A model generated the notes under the pieces. That model saw only the letters and a program-made list of their open reading frames with translations. It searched no databases and was not told the DNA's origin. The translations under genes and the position numbers were made by a program. From Coriaria nepalensis (Eukaryota > Streptophyta > Magnoliopsida > Cucurbitales > Coriariaceae), in the NCBI GenBank assembly GCA_027186245.1, contig CP114490.1, forward strand, positions 6,828,501 to 6,892,500: a DNA stretch of 64,000 nt, in the 5' to 3' direction. Of the stretch, positions 23,614-36,400 are shown one piece after another; positions within the stretch are counted from its first letter, which is position 1, and each line of letters begins with the position of its first letter.

Positions 23614-23647
<34 letters not shown>

Positions 23648-26600
23648 AGCAACATTCCTCAGAACATCCATAGCCTCTGCCACTTTAGCTTTCAGAGCTT
23701 CTGGTGACTCCAGCAAATGCAAAACCTCAGTTTGATCCATCTCGAGAAGCATTCCTGTTACCTTTGCTGCACTGTCTGGTTCCAGCTGTTCCACTAGGGG
23801 GTAAAGATTCTCTCCCAGAATCTGCAAGATATTCATTCACAACAAAAATAAATGAAATAAGCTCAAACCCTAGGAAAATTCAATTTGGCATGCGGTTTAA
23901 AATGCCAATAAAGGTACTGTTTGGGTCCACAAAAGTCAGTCAGCTATTTAATCGCTCATCTAAGTGAGAGAATTCAATTCACAGCAAGTCAAGAATTTCT
24001 GAAATGTTAATTTTCCTTAAAATGCCAGTTTAAAGAACTGAATGAACAAAACCGAGTTCCAATAAATTGCATTACTCGTACTGATTGTTAAAATTTTGCA
24101 ATAAAAAACAAGTATAAGTTTGCAAGCTTCAACTGTGCCCACACTTAAATGCATTCTATTAAATAAATCAAAGTCAAAATGTCTCTAACCGTTCTTTGCT
24201 GGTCTGTAGGAGCATTGGCTAATGCAGTAGCCAGAGCACCTAGTGGAATCGGCTGAGACAGAGCTGGCTCACGGATAAGCATACCGCCCATGTCATATGG
24301 AACTGAGAACATTCCTCCACCAACAACAGGCATAGGGACTTCAGGCATACCACGTCCAGGTGGGTAACGGTAAATTTGTCCCCTTGGAAGCATCTGGTAT
24401 TATTGAGAAAAGTACAATCAGAAATTATTACCTTATATAAGATGTGAAAAAACTGGAAGAGCAGATGCAATAAAAAGAATGCAAACCTGCTGCTGCTGGT
24501 GGGTTTGCTGAACAGGCCCCCCCACACGTCTGCCAACTGGACGTTGCCCCTGCTGGCCTTGCTGAACCATTGGGAGGAAGAAATTTGGCATGGGGGCCCC
24601 ACCGGGCCTCATACCAGGAACAAGTTGCTGCTGATAACCAAAGCCAGGCTGACAAAGGAGATTGAAAAACCATCATTAAGGCAGGTCTATTCAACTCCAG
24701 TTTGAATCTAAAATAACATAAGATTTAACATATTACCTGGGAAGGAATCATAGTAGGCGGAGGTTGGCCATAAAATATTTGTTGGCCGATGCCTGGACCA
24801 CCGGGGGGATATATGGGCATACGAGGAGCAACAGAAGGTGCTATAGCAACTGGCCTCATCTGAGAAAATTGAGCCTACAAGAGCAATAGAAAAACGTAAC
24901 AAGAAAGATTTCAAGTAGCTTATAATCTTAAAAAGAAAGGAAAAAGATGAGTATCATGCAAGCTCAAAAAAAAAAAAAAAAGAGAAAAAAAAAAGGAAAA
25001 CAAAAGGACAAACTACCTGCAACCTGGCCTTCCTATCTTCTTTCCTCTGTGCTAAAGCAACATACAAAGGTTTGCTCACGACCATTTTGCTATTCATTTC
25101 CAAGAGCTATCAATATATAAAAGAGAGGATTTTAGTACTTTTACTTTCTATTTAGTAAGTGAAGCATCTATGTTATGGGAAGATCATCTTTTAGACGAAC
25201 AACAAAATCATATAAACTCACTGCTCTAGATGCTTCTTCAGGAGTTGAAAAGGCAACAAACCCAGATCCTCTACTTATTCCATTAGGGTCTTGCATGACC
25301 TGGAATCACATAAACAGAAAATTTTTACGTAAACCATATCAAAATAATCGCAAAGGACTCCTGTATAAATAAATAGCTTACAGACCTTGCACGAAGTAAT
25401 AGTACCAAATGGAGAAAACAGGTCCTTGAGTTTCTCATCAGAAATACTATCATCCAAATTTTTGACATACAAATTTGCTCCCTGATACTTGTCAGCTGCC
25501 TCCTTCATACTCTGCTCAAATCGATTTTTCAGTTCAACTTCCCTTTCAGATTTCTTCTGGGCCTTCCCAACATACCACTCCTTATCATCAAATTTCTTTC
25601 CATTCAGAGCATCAACAGCCCTAGCAGCATCATCTGGATTCTCAAAGTTCACAAATCCAAAGCATTTTGATTTACCGTCCCCATCTCTCATCACCACAAA
25701 GCTTGTGAGTGGTCCAAATTCGCTGAACATTCGGCTCAAATCTTCTTCAGTTGTCGACTCAGAGAGATTCTTAACAAAAACATTGTTGAATCTTGACCTG
25801 TCAATGACATTTTCTCTTTCCTGTCTTCGAAGGAAGGGTCCCACATAGACTTGCTTATCATTCAGCAGCATACCATTCAACTTCTCAATAGCTTTTTGGG
25901 CAGATTCCTCAGTCTCAAATTGGACAAAACCATAGCCCTTGGACTCCCCAGAAGGATCTGTAGCCACCTTACAAGAAAGGATGTTACCAAATGCAGAAAA
26001 GGTATCCTGTAATGCTTTGTGGTCAATTCCCTTGTCTAAATTCTGCCAAAAGGATAATCAGGATAATCAGCAACAAAACCATACATCTGGATCAAACAGA
26101 AAAACATGGAACAATTAGAGGTAAGCATTCAAGACCTTAATAAATATATTTCCAGCCCCACTTCTGCGGATGCTAGGGTCACGATGAGAATACATAATCC
26201 TGATGTTCTTTCCATTGAGGGGAGTAAAGTTCAGCACATCCAAAGCTCTTTCAGCTGTGATCAAATTGAAGGAAGAATGTACAAACAAAAAGTTCAAATG
26301 CTATTAGTCTAAAAAAGAGATGATGGAGAAAATTTAGATGTGTAAAATTAATATAAAATTCACAAGGAAATGACCATGGATCTGTTCAGTACAGCCAAAG
26401 CACTTTCAGCTGTGATCAAATTGAAGGAAGAATGTCACAACAAACAAAATGTTCAAACACTAATAGTCTAGAAAAGAGATGATGGAGGAAAATTTAGGAG
26501 ACATCTATACATTTGATATAAAATTCACAAGGAAATAACCATGGTTATGTACATTCATGAGAGAGATGGCTTCAATGCTTATAAAAACATCTCCATCCAA

Positions 26601-27635
26601 TAACACCAACGTTCTAACATAAGGAAAACAATACAAGAACTGGATGGGAGATCAAAGCCCATAGAACAATTTTATTAACATATAAGAATCCACTAACAGA
26701 GATACAAATACAAGTAGGATATCGCACTGTAAACCATTGGGACAGAGAACTGCCCGTCCACAATTTATTAAAAAACTTAGATGTCTTAGGCTCCATTTTG
26801 GGTTCAGAAGTTTAACTTCAGTTTTAGGTCTAAAACCCATTATAGATCCACAGAACTCCAATTAGTGTCAAACTTCTGGAAATCCAATTTCTCTCACTGC
26901 CTCATTAAAATAAGATTGCAAAAACTGAATCCAACTTAAAAACTCCTATACTCAAAAGTTGAACTAGGTGAACCTTACTTTGGCTCCTCCCTTAATAACC
27001 TCCTCTTGAGAGGTTTTTTCCCTTTTTTTTGGACGAGCTCTTTGTAGAGTTGAGACTAGAACAGTCTCAAGTGGCCATCAGATGTCAAAGTTCCCCAGTC
27101 ACATAATCCTAAAAAAATAACAAAAATGCACAACTATGCTTCCTTTCTTTTTGAGTCCCATAGAAAACCAAGTATAACTAACCTAAGCAGAAGACTAGAA
27201 AACAAGTGAAAATCCAATTTTTTTGTAGAATTTCCCAAGGAACCCTTTTCAAACAAAATACAACCCCAAGAAAAAAAAAATTAAACAAGAGAAGATCATT
27301 TCAACCAGAGGAATAAAAAAAAATGTAGATCTCCGCCACAAAATTTACTAGGACTAGCACTAACCATCTTGAGCGTTGCTAAAGTTGACGTATCCATAAC
27401 CAAGAGATCGTCGGGTCGTCATATCCCGGCAAACCCTAACAGAAACTACTTGACCCATCTGATTAAACAGGTCATAGAGCTGAGAATCCGTGACATTGAA
27501 GTCGAGATCTCCAACATACAACGACGTCGTCCCAACCTGAACCGCTCCGCCGTTCGCCGCCGCCACTGCAGCAGCTGCCGCTGCTGGATTCACTCCAGAC
27601 ATCGGGTTCTGAGGCTGAACTTGCACCTGAGCCAT
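23555..27635 (-). CDS. PABP: poly(A)-binding protein (PABPC class), copy A
   Basis: Cytoplasmic poly(A)-binding protein: binds mRNA tails through four RRMs, and PAM2-motif partners through a C-terminal MLLE domain, linking tail, translation and decay. Exons (minus): 27635-27365, 26254-26136, 26042-25386, 25299-25222, 25106-25017, 24874-24737, 24648-24487, 24393-24190, 23821-23555; all GT/AG, 661 codons. RRM1 shows [13 protein letters not shown] and GYGYVNF; RRM2 GNIFIK...[13 protein letters not shown]3 [11 protein letters not shown]...FGFVNFE; RRM4 [10 protein letters not shown]...SGFVAFS. A P/Q/G/M-rich linker follows in exons 6-8, then MLLE in exon 9 ([13 protein letters not shown], then [20 protein letters not shown]). 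The C-terminus carries 11 CAG-coded glutamines absent from copy B. Most like the plant PAB2/4/8 group. Confidence 0.96.
26246..26560 (-). repeat. tandem duplication at 3' end of PABP-A intron 1
   Basis: About 155-165 bp repeated: CTTTCAGCTGTGATCAAATT occurs at 26249 and again at 26404, followed in both by GAAGGAAGAATGT, AATAGTCTA/ATTAGTCTA, AGAGATGATGGAG and AAATTCACAAGGAAATAACC-like DNA. The repeat includes the last intron bases and the first exon-2 bases, so a second copy of the splice acceptor lies inside the intron. Confidence 0.85.
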
Positions 27636-28150
27636 ACCGAAATAAATTTTCTCTTCCTTTTTTTAGTTTTTCAAATTTTGATTTTGGGTTTTTTTTTTTT
27701 TTGCTTTTTTTCTTCTTCCCTCTCCTCTTGTTATTCAGAAACAAACCCTGGGAAGAAAATTCAAGAAACAAAAACAAAACAAAAAAAACCCTCGAAGACG
27801 ATGATCGAAAGAAGAACAAAGAGGCAATAGAATGTTTGATTGATAGAAATAGAGGACGAATCCGGATAAAATTTTTCTTTTTTGGTTTTCACGGAAAAGT
27901 GACAGATAGTGGAGAAAAGAGGAGAGGAGAGGGAAGAGTGAGAGTGTGATAAATTGTCGGAGATCCGACGGTTGATGAGTGTAGCCGCCAAAATAGGAGG
28001 CGGCGCGTGAGGTAGAGAGTAGGGGTGAGGTGGAGAGTGAACGACACGCGTTAGCGTTTGGGCCGAGGGCAGCTCTGAAAGGGAGTTTGGTCAAGGAGCT
28101 GCAAGTGTTTTCTATAATTGGGGCCGGCTTGCGTAAACCCTAGGATTATC
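27636..28150 (-). promoter_or_regulatory. PABP-A promoter/5' UTR with conserved telo-box
   Basis: Pyrimidine-rich on the coding strand near the ATG (a likely 5' UTR), with GCGTAAACCCTAGGAT at 28131-28146, a telo-box-containing 16-mer that recurs exactly upstream of PABP-B (41580-41595). Distance to the ATG is about 500 bp here and 395 bp there. Confidence 0.6.
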
Positions 28151-28339
28151 TATGGGTGAGATCTCAACCGTTGGATTTAGAAGAAATAAAATGTAGGAGT
28201 ATGACTTTTTGGCAATAGAAAAAATGTTTCAACACAACTTTTAAAAAATAAAATTATGGAGACATGAGCATTTGGTAAACAATTTTGCCTTTGATGAGTT
28301 TTGAAACTCGTTCTAAAATATTTTTGCTATTAAATAAAT

Positions 28340-29637
28340 AAAATAGGAGAACTTGTTATTTTAGACCTCATGAGAAAGAATTTTATCAAATATGTCTTAT
28401 TTGTCAAACTCTTATATCGTTTTCGTTTCTAATGCTCTCTCACGCACCGCACCTTGGTCTAACTAACTCTCCGTCTCAGATTCCATATCACCACCCGCTA
28501 TTAAACGCACTCAAGCTTTAAAAACCTCCATAGTTGAGTACACATACATCCTAGAGAGTGTTCAATTGAAACTTCTCTTCTCATCCTCAACCTTTACAAC
28601 ATTTTTAAAAGGCACAAAACTTTTTGAAGAACTATCAAGCAACTGATTAGCATCCCTTGCCCTCCGGTTACAGAATATGTCTAGTCGGCCGACTTAGACA
28701 ACTACCTTATCCCAGCCTCCTTGGCTAAACAATATGTTGATCTCACAATTGACCCTCACATGATATCTCAATGGATGATCGAAGGGTACTCTCATCTCCA
28801 TCTTGGAGCAGTTAGAATAGTCCTCACCCTCCACGGGCGAAAGGGCCTTCCGATCACGGCCCAACTATCCCTCTTGAATTCCCTATTCACTAAATATGAC
28901 CAAGCAGTCATGGGAACTTTAATTACGACCCTCAACCTCGAAAGTGTCTGTCTGACTTTCTATCCTAATTTTAATATCCTCTAGGCAGACCCAAATATCT
29001 CAAGCTTTCTTAAGATCCAGGTCTAAATCACCAGGATCTCCATGGATGGCTATTTTGTTCCTTCAAAAAGATATTAGCTTTTCATGAGCTTGACCTTACT
29101 CACAGCTTTGACTTCTTCAAGAATCGAATCAAGTCCTTCTGTGCCAACAACCATGCTGACTTTAAGCACCCAAAACCTCTATGACATTACTTAGACTTCT
29201 TCATCACCTTGCCTTTCAAACTGAATGAGGACGTCAATCCCACTACAGCTTCTCATCCTAGAATGACCCTGTCAGACTTACACTCTGCTAGAGAAGAATG
29301 CCAAGTCCTCATTGAGTAAGGCTTAATAGAAACCACGACATCCCTCTCGGCTTTTCATGCTTTCTACGACGGAAAAAGATCTGAAATATTTGAGGCAAGA
29401 AGAGGCTTGTCATTGATTACAAACCATTCAATCGATTCCTTTAAGATGACAAATTCCCTCTTCCAAAAATCTTCACCCTAATGGTCCATCTCTCCAAAGC
29501 TAAGGTCTTTTCCCTCTTTGACCGAAAAGGAGCTTTCTGGCAATTAGGGATCCATCCCCTCTGACCAACCAAAGATGACTTTCTGCATTCTAGATGCATA
29601 GTTCCAATGGAAAGTTTTTCCTTTTAAAGATGTTGTA
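28340..29637 (+). mobile_element. endogenous pararetrovirus fragment A (Caulimoviridae)
   Basis: Integrated, decayed piece of a plant pararetrovirus. Homology to fragment B starts at about 28343, just past where the tRNA-primer site would be. 28721-28983 is an open frame with the viral movement-protein (MP, 30K-type) domain; its mix of motifs is nearest to florendovirus/petuvirus-like lineages. After about 29000 the coat-protein and protease regions are missing, and from about 29180 to 29630 the frames hold the start of the reverse transcriptase domain, broken by stops and frameshifts. It ends abruptly at about 29637 against fragment B. Not replication-competent: deleted and interrupted. Confidence 0.8.
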
Positions 29638-29900
29638 AGGGCTGAGGATGTGAAGAGAGGTCTCAGATATTTGAGCACTCTCTACGATGTATATTTACTC
29701 AACTAGGTTGGAGATTTTATAGGCCTGAGTGAGTGGTGAGATGGAAACTAAGGAGGAAAGCTGGTTAAAGCGAGGTCTGGTGCGTGAGAAAGCATTAGAA
29801 GTGGGAACGATATGAAAGCTTGACAAATCAAACATATTTGAGAAATTTCTTTCCCTTGGGAGCTTTAAAAGTCATCTAAGATAACAAGTTATCCTATTTA

Positions 29901-29913
29901 GGCTCTGATACCA
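29901..29913 (-). promoter_or_regulatory. tRNA-iMet primer-binding site of pararetrovirus B
   Basis: On the minus strand this is TGGTATCAGAGCC, complementary to the 3' end of initiator tRNA-Met, the minus-strand primer site that defines position 1 of Caulimoviridae genomes. It sits between the leader and the start of the viral frame, as expected. Confidence 0.8.
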
Positions 29914-30297
29914 TGGGGACCTAGAGACCCTTATCTCTACCGGAACACTTGTTTAGTTAGCCAACACCTTTAGGCACTTACAATGGACCTTGATTCTCTG
30001 CTAGAGCAAGAGATCCCTAGGAACAGGATCAAGCTGACATACTTTTTTGGTGTGTAAGATCCTCATAAGAGGCGAACACAGAGCATATCTAAGTATGCCA
30101 TTATCAGCCTTAGGAAAATTTGATTAGATAACTCCTTTTAGCAAACCCGGGAGAGAAGAGAAAGGTTTAGGCTATCATGATAGAATCAAACATTCTTAAT
30201 ATATTTCTTCCTTGAGAATAACAAGGGGGCTCCTACGTATATATAGCAGAAGGAAGGCTCTAGAAGAGAGTCGTGGAGGCTCTAGCTCTATATAAGT

Positions 30298-30323
30298 AAA
30301 AGCAAAAGCAAAAGCAAAAGAAA
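30298..30323. repeat. AAAAGC microsatellite in viral leader
   Basis: Four to five tandem copies of a 6-bp AAAAGC unit next to a CTATATAAG word. Confidence 0.8.
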
Positions 30324-31860
30324 AACAACTTAATAGATAAGCCAGAGATGTGGCGGGATAAGCAACTTATAGAAAAATCAAAAGTAAATCCAACTTATCA
30401 TGCAATCTAAAAGTTGAAAATATCTTTACGATAGTACCTTCATAATTATCATGAATTCTGAGTGGGAGAAAAGTTACAATTATTATAGTCTTCGTCATCA
30501 GAACTAAAGTTTGTCACGATACCATGGCACAAGTGGGCCATCATTAAGGGCAGGAGGGTAATGAGCCATGGGGTCGGCATCTTAGGAGCCGTTGGCACAG
30601 TCTTGGAGTCCCATGGACTAAAGGTCTTAGTAGTCTTGGAGATGTTCGGGTGGTCGGTGAAGCGGTGAAGGCAAGAGGACTAGGATGCATCCGTCAAGGG
30701 TCTTTTACGGATTAGTGTGCGAGAGAAATTCCCTAAGAGGGAGCCTAGTCTCCGGCTATTGGGCATTGAGGTCATAGATGGTCTGAAACTCATAGGTATA
30801 ATTCATGGGCCAAATGAGGTTGGTAATGGGATTAAGCATATATGGATAGTGGAAGATGAATATACGGGTGACCTTTTTGCTCTGTGTTGTGTTCATTCTC
30901 TAGACGTTATGGTAGGCTAACAGCCTCTGTAGCTCCTTTCTCCACCAAGAGAGTGGGAAGAACCATTGAAGAAAAGTCCATATGAGGGAAGACTAGTTGT
31001 TTGAGTTAAGCAAGTGGTTGTTCAGCTTTATGAGGGAGAAGGCGACAAGGTGCGAGAAGAGGACTAAAGTAGCCCAGAGGTACTGTAACGTGTTGAGGTT
31101 GAAGATAGGAGAATCCTTAAGGTGGATTACGGACAGATCTATGACAAAATGGTCTGCCCATTCTAGGAATCGGAGGAAATGTTCTTGACATATGAAGTGG
31201 TCTCGTTTATGGCATAGTTTCCTACATGTATGGAGACGGATTTCTTCTAGAGAAGGGGTTTGGCCGACTGCTTGGTTAAGGAGATCTAGTGAGAAATCCA
31301 AGTTAATAAAGGCTGACAGATTCTTAATTGCGTCATAATCTTCTTTCGGAGTGGCTAGATATAGCAATGGGATTATCATATAGGCAGTAATGAGCTTTAC
31401 AGGTGGTGGTCTTGAGAGCATGTCGGGGATGATGTTCTCTATGCCTTTGATGTGGGAGGACTAGAAGTCATATTTGTCAAACCATGAATTTAACCTAAAG
31501 AGAATGGGATCATGAGAGACTTTATTTTTGAATTCTAGGATTTTGGGAAATGGGGAATTATCCATCTTGACCTTAAATTGATGTCCCCTAAGATAGAATT
31601 CAAACTTCTCGATTCCATATTTGACTGCTAGGACTTCCTTATACATCGTGTGATAGTGAAGTTGGCCTGCCTTGAAGCTCCCAATGTAGGTTTAAGCCTA
31701 AAGTGCTGCCTCAATGAAGTAGACAACGATCTTCACAATTTCACTATCTTTGTTCCTCTATGGGGCAACATCGCTTCTAAGCATATTTGCTAGCTCTAAG
31801 ACTTTTACGAGCTTCCTAACCAAGATACTTTGTCAATAGGTAGGCATCTTTTTCTATCAG

Positions 31861-33204
31861 CCTAATAATATAGTTAGGATGATACTCATGACAATTCAAT
31901 CTCATCACCAAAGTAAACTCCCTCAGACCAAATGCATATGCATCCTCCGGTACTTAAACCACATCTCATGCTTCTTCTTACATTCGGCTTGTCAGAGAGT
32001 GAAAAAAGTTAACAATTTGACCAAAGTTTTTGAGATCACCCTTCACATCAAGAAAGTCTCTAAGGCAAGTATCTCTAAAGATCTCCAATTGTTGTGGGGT
32101 GAGTTTATTATTTATGTCAGTAATTAGAACTTCTTGCTTTGTTATCATAGAAATATGGATCTTGAAATGGAGACCATCATCAATTACGGGTTCAAGCTTA
32201 GGATAGATTGGAGGTTGATCACCCTGAATAGAAAAATAATAATAATTAAAAAAATAATATTATTATACACAAATATAAGCTAAACAATAACAAACATAAT
32301 TGAAAATAAATAAATAAAATACACATGCTCGATGACTTGATGGACTTCTAAAAGGGCCTTGAGCTAGAAGGTAGTTTATTATGAACTATTTGATGGTTTG
32401 ATGGGCTTGTGAAAGGGCTTTAGAATCCCTTCGAGCCGTCAAGCAGTTTATAATAAACTACTCTATGGCTCGAGAATAATAAAAATCTCACAAAATTTGA
32501 TTCTAACTTAAGATGTTTACTTAAAAAGCATAAGAAATCAATATTTAACATATATTTCAATCAAATTTGAAGAAAGAGAATACAAAAAATCCTAATTTTT
32601 AAGTCACATACCCTATGGTTCCAAATAGGATTTTCCGCCATTGATTACGACATAGATTTTAGCCTTTTCACTTCACATTCAGGTGAACATGTCGGAGTAT
32701 CTTCATTCTTCCTTTTTCATTAGCTTTCTTCTGATTTGAACGAGTAGCCACTCAATGGCTACGAAACAAATGATTCAAAGTTAATGGGTTTTTCTAAGAT
32801 GGGTTGCGGATGAAGATTATGAACAAAGAGAGATGGGCTTCAAATTAAAGATGTTCATTTTTCAATGATTACGACTTGAAGAGAGGAAGTGAAAGTTTTG
32901 GTGAGGGTGATAGTAAGGGAGAATAAACAATTTTTTTTTCTTATTTAATTTGGAACAAAAAAAACCGGTAAGGTGTAAGAGTATTTTAGTAATTGTATAT
33001 ATTATATTTTTCATTTAAGTTATAAAATAGAAAGAAAGTCATTTTATTACGAAACTTTATGATTTTTAATTTGTAAAATATTCTTTTACTTAGGGTTAGT
33101 TTCTCACTACCCAAAATTTCAACAACTATAATGAACATACACACACAAAACAAACAAACAAACAAATTTATCCACACCACCATCTAACTTATCAATCACC
33201 ACCA
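31861..33204. other. intergenic DNA, possible viral edge
   Basis: 31879-32150 may still be degenerate viral RT on the minus strand, but no clear motif was read. An inverted repeat TAGTTTATTATGAACT/AGTTTATAATAAACTA lies at about 32372 and 32443. No host gene seen. Confidence 0.4.
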
Positions 33205-33390
33205 CCTAAAAAGTTGTGGATAATGATAGGGATACTAAACTGTAGGTAAAATAAAATGAGTTGGCAATTATCTACACCACCATCTTACTTATCAATCAAG
33301 TGGATTATGTAGATGACTATCAACTCATTCACTTTGTCTAAAATTTATCTAAATTTGATCTCCTAATCTTTTTCCAAAAGTTATTAGTCA
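33205..33390. mobile_element. MITE related to SUD1 intron element
   Basis: Left part AATGATAGGGATAC, then a TGGCAATTATCTACACCACC stretch, and right part CACTTTGTCTAAAATTTATCTAAATTTGATCTCCTAATC. These words match, in order, the MITE at 20374-20507. The copy is longer and more decayed. Confidence 0.5.
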
Positions 33391-33454
33391 AGTGTAACAA
33401 TTGACCAATTGACGCCAATATTAACATTATGAAGAGAAATAGCAAATCATAAGC

Positions 33455-36400
33455 ATAGTGTCAGCCCTACCTTAAGGTAAAAGAGGCAGTGGCCTGAGGT
33501 CTTATACATTGTAGAGCCTCAAATAATTGTTATATATATATATAACTGTTGAAATTTGTAAAGTACTAAAAAACCTTGAAATCTCGATTTTACTATGTTT
33601 ACAAGAAATGAGAAAAAAATTGAAAAAAGTTGAAATAGTTAGTGTACACCCCTTGCCCCCTTTCACACATTTTACTAGAGTGAATAATCATTTCTCCTTG
33701 AGAGGTGATAAGTTGGGACACATAGTTAATAATAATTAACGAGTGACGTTGAAAAAATTATTCAATTCCTATGAGTAACAATATAAGAAAAATCTATAAA
33801 TTATACTCATCAATTCATTTCTTTCTCAACAGTATAGTCACTACCTCTCATTTTTAATTTCTTTATACCATTCCTTCACTTTTAGATTTTAATCTCTATC
33901 TTTCAAGTGTAACTTCTAACTCTATAAAAATTTACAGAGAGAAAAAAAGAAAAAAAAGAAGAGAGAAATACTTTTCTTTATTCATTGGACGTACTTTTCA
34001 ACTTTTGTTGATGACCACTAGCATGAGGCTCTACAGATTTCTAGGCTACATCTTTATTTGTTTTCACGTTCTAATTTTTAATCTTAATTTAATTTATTAT
34101 TTATATCTTGTTTGTTTGGACTAAAAATAAGAATGTCAACTAGAAAATATGAATTTGATTATGAAATGTGAAAAGAAAAAATAATAGAAGAATTAGTTCA
34201 ATCTCAAAAAGAGGCTCTTAATAAATTCATTCTAAAAAAGTAGTCCATCAGATCAATTAAAAAATAAATTGGCCATGGAGCAACCTGAAAATGTGGGTGA
34301 AAATGTGGGAGAGTTAGAAGAAAATATTTATACAGTAGTTCAAGATCATAGTGATGCTTAGATGGATTCATAAATTCTTCATAAGTTTTAAATACTTAAA
34401 ATATTAATATCTATAATCCAGAAAACTGGAAAGGTTTTAATATTAAATTTAGAGATTTGATTATAGAAAATGGTCAAACTAGAGAGGATGGTATAGTTTT
34501 CCAAATGATGAAAATAATAGGCATTTTCTATGGTGTATTATATCCAAAAAGCATCAAATGGACAAACATATAATTGATAGCTTGTATACTTGAAAGATTT
34601 GGATAAAGTATATTGCTTTTGTTACAAACTATTTGGTTCAAAAAATCATTTGGCTAATGAGGGGACTAAGGATGGAAAAATCTTAGTAAAAAACTTAAGA
34701 GTCGTGAAATCAGCAATGATCACATTCTCAATATGACTAGATGGATAGAGTTAGAAATGAGGTTGTCTAAAAATAAAACAATTGATAAACAAATAAGGAG
34801 AAAGTTAATAAAGAAAAAGAGAATTGGAAACAAGTTTTAGTTAGAATAATTTTCGTAGCTAAAACTTTAGCTAAGAACAATCTATATTTTTGTAGAAATA
34901 ATGAAAGGATTTATGAGGGAAATAATGAAAACTTTTTTAAGTATAATGAAGATGATAGCTGAGTTTGATTATGTAATGCAAGAACACCTTTAGATAATTC
35001 AATATAAAGAAATTAGGTACCATTATTTGAAACATAACATTTAAAATGAATTATTTGAGTTGTTGGCAAGTAAAGTTAGGAACATAATTATTAAAAAAAG
35101 TAAAGCAAATGAAATATTTTTTTGGTAGTATTAGATTGTACTCCAAATATTAGTCATTAAAAACAAATGACTCTTATCTTAGGATGTGTGGATACTTCTG
35201 TAAATCCAATACGAGTTATTGAGCATTTTGTTGAATTTTTTAAGGTAGATAACAGTTCTAGAGAAGGGCTTTTTGATGAGCTTGTAAGCACAATAGTTAA
35301 ATAAAAGCTCGACCTTAATGATATAAGAAGACAATGATATGATAATGGATCTAATATGAAAAGGAATAAAAAGGGAGTCCAAAAAAGGCTTTTGGATAAA
35401 AATTCAAGAGCATTTTATACACCATATAGTTGCCATAGTTAAACTTGGTTCTTTGTGACATAGTCAATTTGTGTAAGAAAACTATATCTTTTTTCGGGAT
35501 AATATAATGTATATATATTATACATGTGACTATTTTAGTTAAGCCATTATCACAAACACAATGGAAAAGTCAAATTGATAGTGTTAAAGCCATAAAATTT
35601 CAAACTCCAAAAATTAATGATGCTTTAAAAAACTTAATTGAAGTGAGTCTAGATTTTAAAATAAAAAGTGAGGCATGATCTTAACAACATATGAGATGGA
35701 AAAGTTTGAATTTTTGTTGAGCATGATTATCTAGTATGATGTATTATTTGATGTAAATCAAGTTATCAAGAGCTTGCAATCTAATGACATATAAATTGAT
35801 GTTACTATAGATAAATTGAAGTGTCTTACTTGTTTCTTAGAAAATTATAAGCACAATGGATTTGTATTTGTATTAGATTCAACCAAGAAAATTACAATGA
35901 AAATAAACGCATAGCCAACATTCTACAAGAAGTTCAGAGAAAAGAAATATTTTGATGAAAATATTAATATTGAAGAAGCAATGAGATGGTTGAAAATGTC
36001 TTACTTGCTTTTTATACAAGTTGATCATGCAATAACTTCGGTAAAAGTAAAAATCAAACATTTTTCTTATTACGAGGAAAAGTTTGGATCTTTATTTAGT
36101 TTGGAAAAATTAAAATCTTGGAGTAAAATTAATTTGGAAAATATCTCAAACTTAATGATTTTTTAACACATCATAAAGATTCAAATATTGATGGTCATAA
36201 TTTACTTTCAAAATTAAAAGTGCTAGAAAGAAATTTTGAAAACAAACAATGACTTTTTTATTAAAAAATAACTATTTTATTGTCTATGTCAAATTTTTCT
36301 AACAATACTCGTAACAGTTAGCAACAATGGAAGGAAACTTTTTAAAATTAAAATTTTAAAAAAATTATGTATATTCCCCAATATATCTATTGAAAATAAG

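Larger units (their letters stand above)
29638..31860 (-). mobile_element. endogenous pararetrovirus fragment B, opposite orientation
   Basis: Minus-strand fragment of the same or a close virus. In viral order it holds the end of RT and RNase H (about 31860-31461, with one open RNase H frame at 31646-31461), the C-terminal end of the polyprotein (31421-30993, another frame), a non-coding leader with TATATA words and an AAAAGC repeat (30298-30323), the primer site, then the first 240 bp of the viral reading frame (29880-29640). Finding the polyprotein end, leader and ORF start in this order means that the integrated molecule crossed the circle junction. Stops and frameshifts make it defective. 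Confidence 0.75.

Noticed and set aside
27369..28094. Several open frames on both strands at the PABP-A 5' end
   Set aside because: They overlap exon 1 antisense or the low-complexity 5' UTR; none has a domain.
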